Source: Pseudodonghicola flavimaris
Lineage (GTDB): Bacteria; Pseudomonadota; Alphaproteobacteria; Rhodobacterales; Rhodobacteraceae
Direction of reading: 5' to 3'
NCBI RefSeq assembly: GCF_030164425.1
Contig: NZ_JASNJD010000027.1
Location: forward strand, 1 to 60,355
Length of the DNA: 60,355 nt
Shown piece after piece: positions 16,499 through 24,586 of this stretch. The stretch's first letter is position 1. Every line of letters begins with the position of its first letter. The position numbers and the translations under genes were made by a program. The notes beneath the pieces are model-generated. The model was not told where the DNA came from. It searched no databases and saw nothing but the letters and a program-made list of their open reading frames with translations.

Positions 16499-17159
16499 AA
16501 CCTATGCGACCGAAGGCGAGGCCGGAAGACATGATGCCGATGGTCCGGTCCGCGTCTGGGACCCGCTGGTGCGGATTTTCCACTGGGGGCTCGTGGTGGC
16601 CTTCGTGGTGGCATACCTGAGCGCCGAAGAGCTCTCGACGGTCCATGAGGTGGCGGGATACGTCGTTGCCGGGCTGGTGGCCTTCCGTCTGATCTGGGGA
16701 TTTGTCGGAAGCCGCTATGCCCGCTTTTCCCAGTTTCTTAAAGGGCCGTCGGCGACAGTCCGGTATCTCAGCGACATGGTAGGTGGTCGTGAGCGCCGCT
16801 ATCTGGGCCACAATCCCGCAGGTGCTGTGATGGTCGTAGCACTGCTGATCGCCCTGTCGGGAACCGCTTTCACGGGGTGGCTGATGGAGGATGAGACCCG
16901 CATGGCGATGCTGCCCGATGTTCCGCAGATCGTGGCGACAGCCTGGGCCGACGAGGATGGCGACGAACGCTCAGAATATGGTGAAGGCGGTGAAAGCGCA
17001 GTGGGGGAGGTGCACGAAACCCTTGCCAACCTGATGCTTCTGCTGATCGCGGTACATATAGGCGGCGTGGTTCTGACCTCGTTCCGGCATCGCGAAAACC
17101 TTGCGCGGTCCATGGTCACCGGTACCAAACGTGCGCCCGAGCCGGGCGACATCGCCTGA
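16491..17159 (+). CDS. cytochrome b561/NiFe-hydrogenase-type b subunit
   Basis: A 222-residue integral membrane protein of the cytochrome b/b6 (Ni_hydr_CYTB) type. ATG 16491 is chosen because GAGGA lies 8 nt upstream; an ATG at 16482 is also in frame. Haem-ligand histidines sit in membrane-flanking positions: RIFHWGLVVAFVV (first helix), LSTVHEVAGYVVAG (second), and VHETLANLMLLLIAVHIGGVVLTSFRHREN (last helix, in parts). About four membrane helices are predicted. A hydrophilic, acidic insert (DEDGDERSEYGEGGES) precedes the last helix. It would carry electrons across the inner membrane, plausibly from or to the flavoprotein encoded downstream. Confidence 0.88.
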   Translation: MTETYATEGEAGRHDADGPVRVWDPLVRIFHWGLVVAFVVAYLSAEELSTVHEVAGYVVAGLVAFRLIWGFVGSRYARFSQFLKGPSATVRYLSDMVGGRERRYLGHNPAGAVMVVALLIALSGTAFTGWLMEDETRMAMLPDVPQIVATAWADEDGDERSEYGEGGESAVGEVHETLANLMLLLIAVHIGGVVLTSFRHRENLARSMVTGTKRAPEPGDIA

Positions 17160-17204
17160 CCGGAGGAGTCCCCCAAGGTCGATCGTCCCATCGGCCGAAC
17201 CTGG

Positions 17205-17224
17205 CCCCGCCCTGATCGGCGGGG
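17205..17224 (+). terminator. intrinsic terminator after cytochrome b gene
   Basis: CCCCGCC, a CTGATC loop and GGCGGGG form a 7-bp GC stem followed by TCTTTTTCTTT. It is a strong rho-independent terminator and splits the cluster into two transcription units. Confidence 0.8.
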
Positions 17225-17232
17225 TCTTTTTC

Positions 17233-17278
17233 TTTCCTGACAGCAAGCTGAAGCGGAAACTGCCGCGCTGTCAGGAAA
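17233..17278. promoter_or_regulatory. 12-bp inverted repeat upstream of the poly-Asp gene
   Basis: TTTCCTGACAGC and GCTGTCAGGAAA are perfect inverted copies separated by 22 bp, 52 bp before the poly-Asp gene's start. GCTGTCAG also occurs at 16158-16165 in the regulator-PepSY gap. A shared response-regulator operator is a reasonable guess; a long stem in the leader RNA is the alternative. Confidence 0.45.
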
Positions 17279-17330
17279 CCCTCAGGTCGGCTCTCCAGAT
17301 TGTCCTCAGCAGACGAAAGGAGACCCTGCC

Positions 17331-17738
17331 ATGAAAAAGACCCTGACATTTCTCGCCGCCACAACCGCGTTGACGACAGCGATCGGCGTCCCTGCCTGGA
17401 GCGCGATGCAGGCGCCCGACGGCGGCCTTCGGCCGTTCACTGCGTTCTTCGAAGAGCGCGCGCAAGCGATGCCGCTCATTCTTGCAAGCGACGACGACGA
17501 TGACGATGACCGCTACCGTAACGGCTCGCGGAGCCGCTATGGCGACGATGATGACGACGACTGCGACGACGATGACGATGACGACGATGACGATGACGAT
17601 GATGACGATGACGATGATGACGATGACGATGATGACTGTCGCGGTGGCGCCCGCAATCCCGCGCCCGCGGGCACCGTCGCACCGCCGAAGAACGGCCTTT
17701 TCGGGAACGGTGCCCCGCCGCAGGTTCAGGTGAACTGA
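17331..17738 (+). CDS. secreted poly-aspartate protein
   Basis: A 135-residue protein with a signal peptide (MKKTLTFLAATTALTTAIGVPAWSA, in total about 25 residues). The mature part contains an Asp run (DDDDDDD near 54), a short basic stretch (RYRNGSRSRYG), then an almost unbroken tract of about 31 Asp interrupted by one Cys, closed by another Cys, and a Pro-rich tail. The DNA is a GAC/GAT simple repeat (about 17491-17638) prone to length change. Such a tract should bind divalent or trivalent cations in the periplasm. I know no named family. RBS AAAGGAG precedes the start. It lies between PepSY/cytochrome b and DUF2271 genes, so a metal-buffering role is inferred. Confidence 0.75.
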   Translation: MKKTLTFLAATTALTTAIGVPAWSAMQAPDGGLRPFTAFFEERAQAMPLILASDDDDDDDRYRNGSRSRYGDDDDDDCDDDDDDDDDDDDDDDDDDDDDDDDCRGGARNPAPAGTVAPPKNGLFGNGAPPQVQVN

Positions 17739-17776
17739 ACCACTCCGCAGCCCCTCTCCGAATAAGGATACATCCG

Positions 17777-18247
17777 ATGAAATCGCTTCTCGCAACGCTC
17801 GCTCTCACCACCGCGCTAACGCTCCCCAGCCTCGCCATGGCGCGGCCGGTGACACTGACCGCAACGCTCAATAATTACGGCGGCGACGGCGCCTATCTTG
17901 CGCTCTACGTCACAGATACCTCTGGAGCCTATGTCGGCAGTCTCTGGATGGCTGGCGGCAAGTCCAAATACTACGAGCATCTGACCGACTGGTACCGCGC
18001 CACGGGTGGCGACACCGCGCAAGTGAACGGCATCACCGGCGCCAGCATTGGCGCGGGCCGCACGCTGGAGATCACTCTCGACCTCGCCGATGCGCTGTTC
18101 GATGCGGGGTACACGCTTCACATCGACGCAGCCGTCGAGGATATGCGCGACAGTCCGAACGAGGTGGCGGTGCCACTCACGACCGACGGTGCGGGGACTT
18201 CTGTGCCCGGGCGCCGCTACGTCGCCAGCTTCGCCTACGACATGTGA
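17777..18247 (+). CDS. DUF2271 periplasmic protein, candidate flavinylated carrier
   Basis: A 156-residue DUF2271 protein with a signal peptide (MKSLLATLALTTALTLPSLAMA, about 22 residues in two parts). The mature domain is beta-rich (VTLTATLNNYGGDGAYLALYV, SLWMAGGKSKYYEHL, in parts). It contains QVNGITGAS at about residues 79-87, which resembles the N/D-x-x-S/T-G-A-S/T motif where ApbE attaches FMN in other protein families. An ApbE gene lies two genes downstream and a PepSY-flavoreductase directly downstream, the known companions of DUF2271 genes. So it is a candidate periplasmic redox carrier. Flavinylation at this Ser is an inference, since the usual target is Thr. Confidence 0.82.
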   Translation: MKSLLATLALTTALTLPSLAMARPVTLTATLNNYGGDGAYLALYVTDTSGAYVGSLWMAGGKSKYYEHLTDWYRATGGDTAQVNGITGASIGAGRTLEITLDLADALFDAGYTLHIDAAVEDMRDSPNEVAVPLTTDGAGTSVPGRRYVASFAYDM

Positions 18248-18259
18248 GGAGTGAGGGCC

Positions 18260-20467
18260 ATGATCCGTGCACTCCATCGCTGGCCGGGTCTGCTGGCCCT
18301 CGTGCTCGTCACCATCCTCAGCTTGAGTGGCGCGGCGCTGTCTGTCTTTCCTGCGGCCGAGCGGCTTGCCGCGCCACAGGCAGAGACCGAACTGACGGTC
18401 GCCACTCTCGCGGATCGCATCCAGTTGGTCTATCCGGGCGTCGAGCAGATCCGCCGGTCGCCATCGGGACAGATCACCGCCTACTGGTTCGATCAAGGCA
18501 CGCCGGGCGCCGCCGTGATCGACCCCGCCACGGGTGAGGGCGTGGCCTCGGCTGATCCCAATCAAGTTGAACGCTGGATTACCAACCTGCATCGCTCGTT
18601 GTTTCTGGGCGACGGCGGGCGCATCGCCATGGCTGCAGGGGCGGCCGCGATGCTGGTCCTCTCCCTTTCCGGAGCGGCACTGGTCGCGCGCCGGACGGGC
18701 GGATGGCGGCACTGGTTTGCGCCTCTGCGCGGACCGCTCGCTGGTCGTCTTCACGTCGAAATCGCCCGGATCGCCGTGGTTGGCCTTCTGCTTTCCTCGA
18801 CTACGGCTTTGTGGATGACGGCGTCGACCTTCGACCTGCTTCCCGATGGCGGAGCCCCGCCGGCCTTTCCGGCCGAGGTGAGCAATGAGACGGGCGTTGC
18901 GCTCGACCGCCTTGCCGGTCTGAGCGAAATACCAGTCGCAGACCTGCGCGAGCTGAGCTTTCCCTATCCCGGGGACACCACGGATGTCTTCACGCTCAAG
19001 ACCGACCGGGGCACCGGATATCTCGATCAGGGCGACGGTGCCCTCCTGGCCTGGGCCGACCTGACCGGATGGGAGCGCGTCTCCGAGACGATCTACATGC
19101 TGCACACCGGACAGGGTGCGGCGGTGCTCGGTCTCGTGCTCGGGCTCATGGCGCTCGGCGTGCCCGCGATGGGCGCTACCGGCGTCCTGATCTGGCTCGC
19201 CGGGCGGCGCGCGCGGCCGCGCATCCGGGGCAACCAGCCCGCAGGCCGCGCCGGGACGATCCTGCTCGTCGGCAGCGAGGGGGGAAGCACCTGGGGCTTT
19301 GCCGCGACGCTTCATGCCGCGCTGACGCAAGCCGGGCAGAGCGTCCATGTCGGCCCGATGTCGGGCTTTGCGCCAGAGCGCTACACGAGGGCCGAGCGGA
19401 TCATCCTGCTCGCCGCGACTTACGGCGACGGGGCGGCGCCCGCCTCAGCGAAGGGCTTTCTCGATCGGCTGAACGCGTTCGATCGGGTGCCAGACATGCC
19501 CATTGCGGTGCTTGGCTTCGGCGACCGCAGCTTTCCAGCCTTTTGCGCCTTCGCCAAGGACGTCGCAGCAGCGGCGCAGGCGAAGGGCTGGCCCGAGCTT
19601 CTTCCGCTCGAAACCGTCGACCGCCAATCGCCGCAGGATTTCGCCCGCTGGGGCCGCGCACTGGGCGACGCTCTCAGGATCGACCTCGAGCTGTCGCACC
19701 AGCCCGTCTTGCCGAAAACTGAAACGTTGACCCTCGTCTCGCGCCGCGACTACGGCGCCGAGGTGCAGGCCCCGACCGCGATCCTCCGCTTCGCGCTTCC
19801 GCGCGTCACGCTCTGGCAGCGGCTGGTCGGGGCGGGCTTCGCGCGGTTCGAGGCCGGTGACCTGATCGGCGTCCTGCCGGAAGGAAGCGCCGTCCCGCGG
19901 CTCTATTCGCTCGCCTCCGCGCGCTGCGACGGCTTCATCGAGATCGTCGTGAAAAAGCACCCCGGCGGTCTCTGCTCGGGTCAGCTCACGGCCCTGGAGC
20001 CGGGCGATACGGTCACCGCCTTCCTCCGCCGCAACCCTGGCTTCCGTCCGGGGCCGAGCCGGGCACCGCTGATCCTGATCGGCGCGGGGACCGGCATCGG
20101 GCCGCTCGCGGGTTTTGTGCGCGGCAACACGCGCCGCAGGCCCATCCACCTCTTCTTCGGGATGCGGCATCCCAAAAGCGATTTCTTCTACGGCGAGGAA
20201 CTGCCCGCCTGGCAGGATGAGGAACGCCTGGTGCGTCTGGTCATGGCGGTCTCGCGGGTGGAGCATCCGCACTACGTGCAGGACGCGTTGCGGGACGACG
20301 CGGCCCAGGTCACCAGACTGATCCGTGACGGGGCGCGCGTGATGGTCTGCGGCGGTCGTGAAATGGCGGCGGGCGTGGCCGATACGCTGGCCGAGATCCT
20401 CGCGCCGGCCGGGCTCACGCCGGCAGTCCTGAAGGCGGAGGGGCGGTATGTCGAAGATGTCTACTGA
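18260..20467 (+). CDS. PepSY-TM / flavodoxin / NAD(P)H oxidoreductase fusion
   Basis: A 735-residue fusion. The N-terminal third is a PepSY-associated membrane domain (helices near 8-25, 125-145, 165-185 and 285-315; LHRWPGLLALVLV, ITNLHRSLFLGDGGRIAM). A flavodoxin-like domain follows (about 333-475; GSEGGSTWGFAATL, LAATYGDGAAP, FGDRSF). The C-terminal third is a ferredoxin-reductase-like FAD/NAD(P) module (RLYSLAS for FAD, GAGTGIGPLAGFV for nucleotide, CGGREMAAGVAD). It would take electrons from cytoplasmic NAD(P)H and pass them across the membrane, as in sulfite-reductase-flavoprotein-like ferric reductases. ATG 18260 follows GAGGAGTGAGG; a GTG at 18251 is an alternative. It overlaps apbE by 20 bp. 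Confidence 0.88.
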   Translation: MIRALHRWPGLLALVLVTILSLSGAALSVFPAAERLAAPQAETELTVATLADRIQLVYPGVEQIRRSPSGQITAYWFDQGTPGAAVIDPATGEGVASADPNQVERWITNLHRSLFLGDGGRIAMAAGAAAMLVLSLSGAALVARRTGGWRHWFAPLRGPLAGRLHVEIARIAVVGLLLSSTTALWMTASTFDLLPDGGAPPAFPAEVSNETGVALDRLAGLSEIPVADLRELSFPYPGDTTDVFTLKTDRGTGYLDQGDGALLAWADLTGWERVSETIYMLHTGQGAAVLGLVLGLMALGVPAMGATGVLIWLAGRRARPRIRGNQPAGRAGTILLVGSEGGSTWGFAATLHAALTQAGQSVHVGPMSGFAPERYTRAERIILLAATYGDGAAPASAKGFLDRLNAFDRVPDMPIAVLGFGDRSFPAFCAFAKDVAAAAQAKGWPELLPLETVDRQSPQDFARWGRALGDALRIDLELSHQPVLPKTETLTLVSRRDYGAEVQAPTAILRFALPRVTLWQRLVGAGFARFEAGDLIGVLPEGSAVPRLYSLASARCDGFIEIVVKKHPGGLCSGQLTALEPGDTVTAFLRRNPGFRPGPSRAPLILIGAGTGIGPLAGFVRGNTRRRPIHLFFGMRHPKSDFFYGEELPAWQDEERLVRLVMAVSRVEHPHYVQDALRDDAAQVTRLIRDGARVMVCGGREMAAGVADTLAEILAPAGLTPAVLKAEGRYVEDVY

Positions 20468-21428
20468 GCTGGTGAAGGTCGCGCTGAACGGACCGACCAT
20501 GGGCACACGCTGGTCCACGCTGTTCTTCGCGGAACCGGACTTCGACCCGGCCACGGTCCGCGTGGCGCTTCAGGCGGCTGTCGATGAGGTGGACGCACAG
20601 ATGTCCACCTGGAAACCCGATAGCCACCTGATGCGGCTCAATGCGGCGCCGGTCGGCGAATGGATCGCTGTTCCCGCGCGATTGCGCGAGGTGATACGCC
20701 TCGGCCTGGAGATCGGGCGCGCCTCCGGCGGGGCCTTCGATATCGGCATGGGCGACGCGGTTAAAGCTTGGGGCTTCGGGCCAGGAGACGTCACGCCGGA
20801 TGGCATCCGCGCAGCGATGAAAAACCCTCGTTGCCCGGCGCATGAAGTCCTGGAGTTCGACGGCGACCACGTTCGCAAGACCGCGCCCGTCGCGCTCGAC
20901 CTCAACGGTATCGCCAAGGGTTATGGCGTCGACCGCCTGGCCGAGACCCTGCGCGATCATGGGATTTCCGCCGGACTCATAGGGATTGACGGCGAGATGC
21001 GGGCGATGGGTGTGCGGCCAGACGGCGAGGCCTGGACCATCGCGGTCGAGGCGCCGGACTCCGAGCGCCGAAGGCCGCATTCAATCCTCGCGCTGCAGGA
21101 CGCGGCCGTCGCGACCTCGGGCGACTACCGCCACTGGGTCGAGGTGCAGGGTCGCCGTCTCTCGCACACAATGGATCCGAGACGCGGCGCGCCGCTGATC
21201 GCGTCGCCTGCCTCCGTCACCGTCGTTGCCCGCAGCTGTGCCGAGGCCGATGCCTGGGCAACGGTGCTTATGGTGCTCGGTCTCGACAAAGGAGCGAAAC
21301 TCGCAAGAAAACAAGGGCTCGACGCCCTGTTCCTCCTGCGCGATGATGCAGGGAGCGCGAGGGGCGTAGGAGTCGGACGACTTTTTTCCGAAGAGCCAGC
21401 GGCGATGACCCCAGCAGAGGGGAGATAA
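20448..21428 (+). CDS. apbE: FAD:protein FMN transferase (ApbE)
   Basis: A 326-residue ApbE-family enzyme that moves FMN from FAD onto Ser/Thr of target proteins in the periplasm. Family motifs are clear: MGTRWSTLFF near residue 15, EVDAQMSTWKPDSHLMRLN, GAFDIGMG, DLNGIAKGYGVDRLAE near 148, IDGEMRAMG, SGDYRHWVEV and HTMDPRRGAPL. No typical signal peptide or lipobox is seen at the N-terminus (MSKMSTELVKVALNGPTMG), which is unusual for enzymes that act outside; ATG 20457 does not change this. GGAGGGGCGGT precedes ATG 20448. The likely substrate is the DUF2271 protein or another carrier in this operon. Confidence 0.92.
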   Translation: MSKMSTELVKVALNGPTMGTRWSTLFFAEPDFDPATVRVALQAAVDEVDAQMSTWKPDSHLMRLNAAPVGEWIAVPARLREVIRLGLEIGRASGGAFDIGMGDAVKAWGFGPGDVTPDGIRAAMKNPRCPAHEVLEFDGDHVRKTAPVALDLNGIAKGYGVDRLAETLRDHGISAGLIGIDGEMRAMGVRPDGEAWTIAVEAPDSERRRPHSILALQDAAVATSGDYRHWVEVQGRRLSHTMDPRRGAPLIASPASVTVVARSCAEADAWATVLMVLGLDKGAKLARKQGLDALFLLRDDAGSARGVGVGRLFSEEPAAMTPAEGR

Positions 21429-21433
21429 GCCGA

Positions 21434-23347
21434 ATGGACCAGACCCGCACCGATCGCTTCAAGACCGCAATTCTGCTTCTGGCCGTGATTGGTCTGATCG
21501 CGGGTCTTGCATTCTATTTCGCTGGCAGGCGCGACATCGCGAACATCGTCTGGTTCGCCGGGGTTGTTCCAGCCCTTGCCGCGCTCACAGTCGAGATCCT
21601 GCGCAGCATTGGACGCGGCGAGGTGGGCCTCGATATCGTCGCAGCGCTGTCGATGACTGCCGCGCTCGTCTTCGGTGAGACTCTCGCCGCGGCGGTCGTC
21701 GCGGTGATGTATTCCGGTGGCACCTTCCTCGAAAGCTTCGCAGAAGGCCGCGCCCGGCACGAGATGCACGACCTGTTGTCCCGAGTTCCGCGGACAGCGA
21801 CACGGCATCGCAATGGCGGCCTCGAAGATATACCGCTTGAGGAAATCGCTCCCGGCGATCGGCTGCTGATCCGTCAGGGCGACGTGGTGCCGGTGGACGG
21901 CACGGTGGCCTCTGACGCGGCCTTTGTCGATACTTCGGCGCTGACCGGCGAGTCGCTACCGGTGCGGCTTGCACGCGGGGCCGAGGCCATGAGCGGCTCT
22001 ACCAATGCAGGCGAGGCTTTCGACGTCACGGCGACCCGCGAGGCCAAGGACAGCACCTATGCCGGAATCGTCAGACTGGTCGAGGAGGCGCAGGCGTCCA
22101 AGGCACCGATGTCACGGCTGGCCGACCGATGGTCTCTGGGATTCCTGGCCGTCACCGTGACCATAGCCTTCGCTGCCTGGTGGTTCACCGGCGACCCCAT
22201 CCGGGCCGTCGCCGTTCTGGTCGTGGCGACGCCCTGTCCGCTGATCCTCGCCGTTCCTGTGGCGCTGGTCGCGGGCCTGTCGCGAGCCGCGCATTTCGGC
22301 GTGCTGATCAAGGGCGCGGGGCCACTCGAAACGATGGCGCGGATCCGCACGCTCATCCTCGACAAAACCGGAACGCTGACGGATGGCCGCCCGAAGATCG
22401 TGTCGATAAATAGTGCGGATGGCATGGACGAGGACGACATCCTGCTCTTTGCGGCATCCCTCGATCAGGCCTCCAAGCACCCAGTGGCACAGGCCGTCGT
22501 CGCCGCCGCGAAGGCGCAGGGCTTAACGCTGCCCGTGCCGTCCGAGGTTGCCGAGTTTCCGGGGGAAGGGGTCGTGGGCCATGTCGAGGGCCGCAGCGTG
22601 ATCGTCGGCGGCGACGGTTTCGTGGCGTCCCGGGTTGGGCGGATGACGGGCGATCACCCCGCCACCGCCAAGAGCGCCGGATCGGTCCTTGTCGCCGTAG
22701 CGGTCGATGGACACATGGTCGGGCATCTGGTGATGTCCGACCCATTGCGCGAGGGCGCGGGCGTCATGCTGGAAGGTCTGCGCCGCGAGGGTATCGGGCG
22801 TATACTGTTGGCCACAGGCGACCGCGCAGATGTGGCCGAGCGCGTGACCGAGGGGCTGGGTCTCGACGGTCTGCGCGCCGGGCTGACGCCGGATCAGAAA
22901 GTTCTCCTTGTTCTCACAGAGCGCAAGCACGGACCCGTCATGATGGTGGGCGACGGCGTGAACGACGCGCCGGCACTCGCGGCAGCCGATGTCGGTGTGG
23001 CCATGGGTGCTCGGGGCGCCGCTGCCTCCGCCGAGGCCGCTGACGTGGTGCTGCTTGTCGACCGGATCGACCGGCTTGGGCCCGGCATTGAGATCGCCCG
23101 CGCGTCCCGGCGGATCGCCGTCGAAAGTGTTGTCGCCGGGATCGGCCTTTCGGTTCTTGGCATGATTGCCGCCGCCTTCGGCTACCTCACCCCTGTGCAG
23201 GGAGCGCTTCTACAGGAGGTGATAGACGTCGCCGTGATCCTCAACGCCCTGCGGGCGCTGCGCATTGTGCCGCATGAGCCTGCTATGGCCAAACCACAGC
23301 CCGCAACGTCAGGGCAGGCCGACATTGTTCAAGGAGCCACGCCATGA
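21434..23347 (+). CDS. P1B-type metal-transporting ATPase, TPC motif
   Basis: A 637-residue heavy-metal P-type ATPase without N-terminal metal-binding domain. It has about eight membrane helices, an actuator loop ending TGES (residues about 172-175), the metal-site helix with TPCPLIL (about 266) in place of the usual CPC, the phosphorylation motif DKTGT (about 310), an HP locus (KHPVAQ, about 350) and MVGDGVNDAP (about 504). TPC or SPC variants are reported for exporters of Co, Ni, Fe or Mn rather than Cu. The next gene, overlapping by 4 bp, encodes a VIT1/CCC1-type Fe/Mn transporter, so an iron or manganese substrate is favoured (inference). It begins 6 bp after apbE. Confidence 0.9.
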   Translation: MDQTRTDRFKTAILLLAVIGLIAGLAFYFAGRRDIANIVWFAGVVPALAALTVEILRSIGRGEVGLDIVAALSMTAALVFGETLAAAVVAVMYSGGTFLESFAEGRARHEMHDLLSRVPRTATRHRNGGLEDIPLEEIAPGDRLLIRQGDVVPVDGTVASDAAFVDTSALTGESLPVRLARGAEAMSGSTNAGEAFDVTATREAKDSTYAGIVRLVEEAQASKAPMSRLADRWSLGFLAVTVTIAFAAWWFTGDPIRAVAVLVVATPCPLILAVPVALVAGLSRAAHFGVLIKGAGPLETMARIRTLILDKTGTLTDGRPKIVSINSADGMDEDDILLFAASLDQASKHPVAQAVVAAAKAQGLTLPVPSEVAEFPGEGVVGHVEGRSVIVGGDGFVASRVGRMTGDHPATAKSAGSVLVAVAVDGHMVGHLVMSDPLREGAGVMLEGLRREGIGRILLATGDRADVAERVTEGLGLDGLRAGLTPDQKVLLVLTERKHGPVMMVGDGVNDAPALAAADVGVAMGARGAAASAEAADVVLLVDRIDRLGPGIEIARASRRIAVESVVAGIGLSVLGMIAAAFGYLTPVQGALLQEVIDVAVILNALRALRIVPHEPAMAKPQPATSGQADIVQGATP

Positions 23348-24045
23348 GCCGTCTCTCGCATTCCGAAATCCACATGGTGCACCGCATCGGCTGGCTGCGG
23401 GCGGCCGTACTTGGGGCCAATGACGGTCTCGTCTCGACCGCGAGCCTTATCGTCGGCGTCGCCGCAGCGGGGTCCGAAAAGCCCGAGGTCCTGATCGCGG
23501 GGTTGGCCGGGCTCGTGGCCGGTGCGATGTCGATGGCTGCAGGCGAGTACGTGTCAGTCAGTTCCCAGACCGACGCCGAGCAAGCCGACCTTGCGCGCGA
23601 AACGCGCGAACTTGAGGAAACACCGGAGGCTGAGCTTGAGGAACTAACCCTGATCTATGTCGATCGAGGTCTTGATCGGGATCTGGCCGAGAAGGTCGCG
23701 GTTCAACTGACCGAGCGAGACGCGCTTGGGTCGCATGCGCGCGACGAGCTGGGCATTTCCGAGACCGTGACGGCCCGCCCGGTCCAGGCGGCATTGGTTT
23801 CGGCGCTGACTTTTGCCGTCGGCGCGGTGCTTCCACTGATCGTGGTGCTGCTCGTGCCGGAAACGTTGATCGCGCTCTTGGTGGCAGCATCGACGATCAT
23901 TGGCCTCGCGGTTCTCGGTGGACTGGGCGCCTCGGCGGGCGGCGCTGGCGTCGCGCGAGGGGCCGCCAGGGTCACGCTCTGGGGCGCCCTCGCGATGGCC
24001 GCGACAGCGGCAGTCGGCACAATCTTTGGTGTGACTGTCGGGTAG
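23344..24045 (+). CDS. VIT1/CCC1-family Fe/Mn transporter
   Basis: A 233-residue VIT family membrane protein. The signature first helix and loop are clear (HRIGWLRAAVLGANDGLVSTASLIVGVAAAG, in parts, about 13-45), then the second helix AGLAGLVAGAMSMAAGEYVSVSSQTDAEQAD, an acidic cytoplasmic metal-binding domain (about 80-140; REARELEETPEAELEEL-like sequence), and three C-terminal helices. VIT1/CCC1 proteins export Fe2+ or Mn2+ from the cytosol in exchange for protons. It overlaps the ATPase gene by 4 bp and appears to be the last gene of the redox/metal operon. No clear terminator was seen in the 541 bp that follow. Confidence 0.92.
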   Translation: MSRLSHSEIHMVHRIGWLRAAVLGANDGLVSTASLIVGVAAAGSEKPEVLIAGLAGLVAGAMSMAAGEYVSVSSQTDAEQADLARETRELEETPEAELEELTLIYVDRGLDRDLAEKVAVQLTERDALGSHARDELGISETVTARPVQAALVSALTFAVGAVLPLIVVLLVPETLIALLVAASTIIGLAVLGGLGASAGGAGVARGAARVTLWGALAMAATAAVGTIFGVTVG

Positions 24046-24586
24046 GAAATGATGGCAGCAGAGGGTGTAGACGTTGGATGTCAGCCCCCCGGGTTCGGCC
24101 ACTCCGTTCGGCAATCGCGTCGGTCTTGAATTAAACCCAAGGAGCGATTTTGATTCGCTATCAAGGTGTTACGGCGTCCAGTGTGCGTTTTTGTGTACAA
24201 GCGCCTCCTAAAGTCTGCTAACGGGTGGGAAGCAGACCTTCACGGCCGTTGGCCGAACGGCAGGCTTTGCTGCAAGCTGTGAGGTCGATGGCACCGAGAT
24301 CATGCATCTGCAGTGAAAGTCCGGTCTGGTGAAGCTGCAGCGCAGCGATTGACGACAGCGGCCATGGCTGGTTTGGGCCGTTCTTGTCGCTTGGTCGATA
24401 TGGGCCTTACAACGCGAACCCAATTGGTCATGATTTGCCGTCGTCATGAATCTCCTCCTTGTGCCTCAGAGGCTCGGGGAAGGTGTCCCAATAGTGCGAT
24501 CTGGTCCTAAGCGAGACTGACCCACGGAAGCTTCAGCTTGAAAACCGTCAGAAACTAAGCTATATATCTGACACATGGAGGCGAGC
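24046..24586. other. 541-bp stretch with no supported gene
   Basis: Only short frames with no family features are seen. The part just before 24587 is AT-rich (CTATATATCTGACAC) and probably holds the promoter of the AbiEi-like gene. This is a likely junction between the metal cluster and the toxin-antitoxin region. Confidence 0.35.

Noticed and set aside
17491-17638. Repetitive GACGATGAC tract as a possible CRISPR or tandem-repeat locus
   Set aside because: It is a simple coding microsatellite for Asp without spacers. No CRISPR array was seen anywhere in the window.
17271-17795. Minus-strand frame with long Val/Ile repeat (possible membrane protein)
   Set aside because: It is the reverse reading of the GAC/GAT repeat of the poly-Asp gene, which has a signal peptide and a ribosome site on the plus strand.
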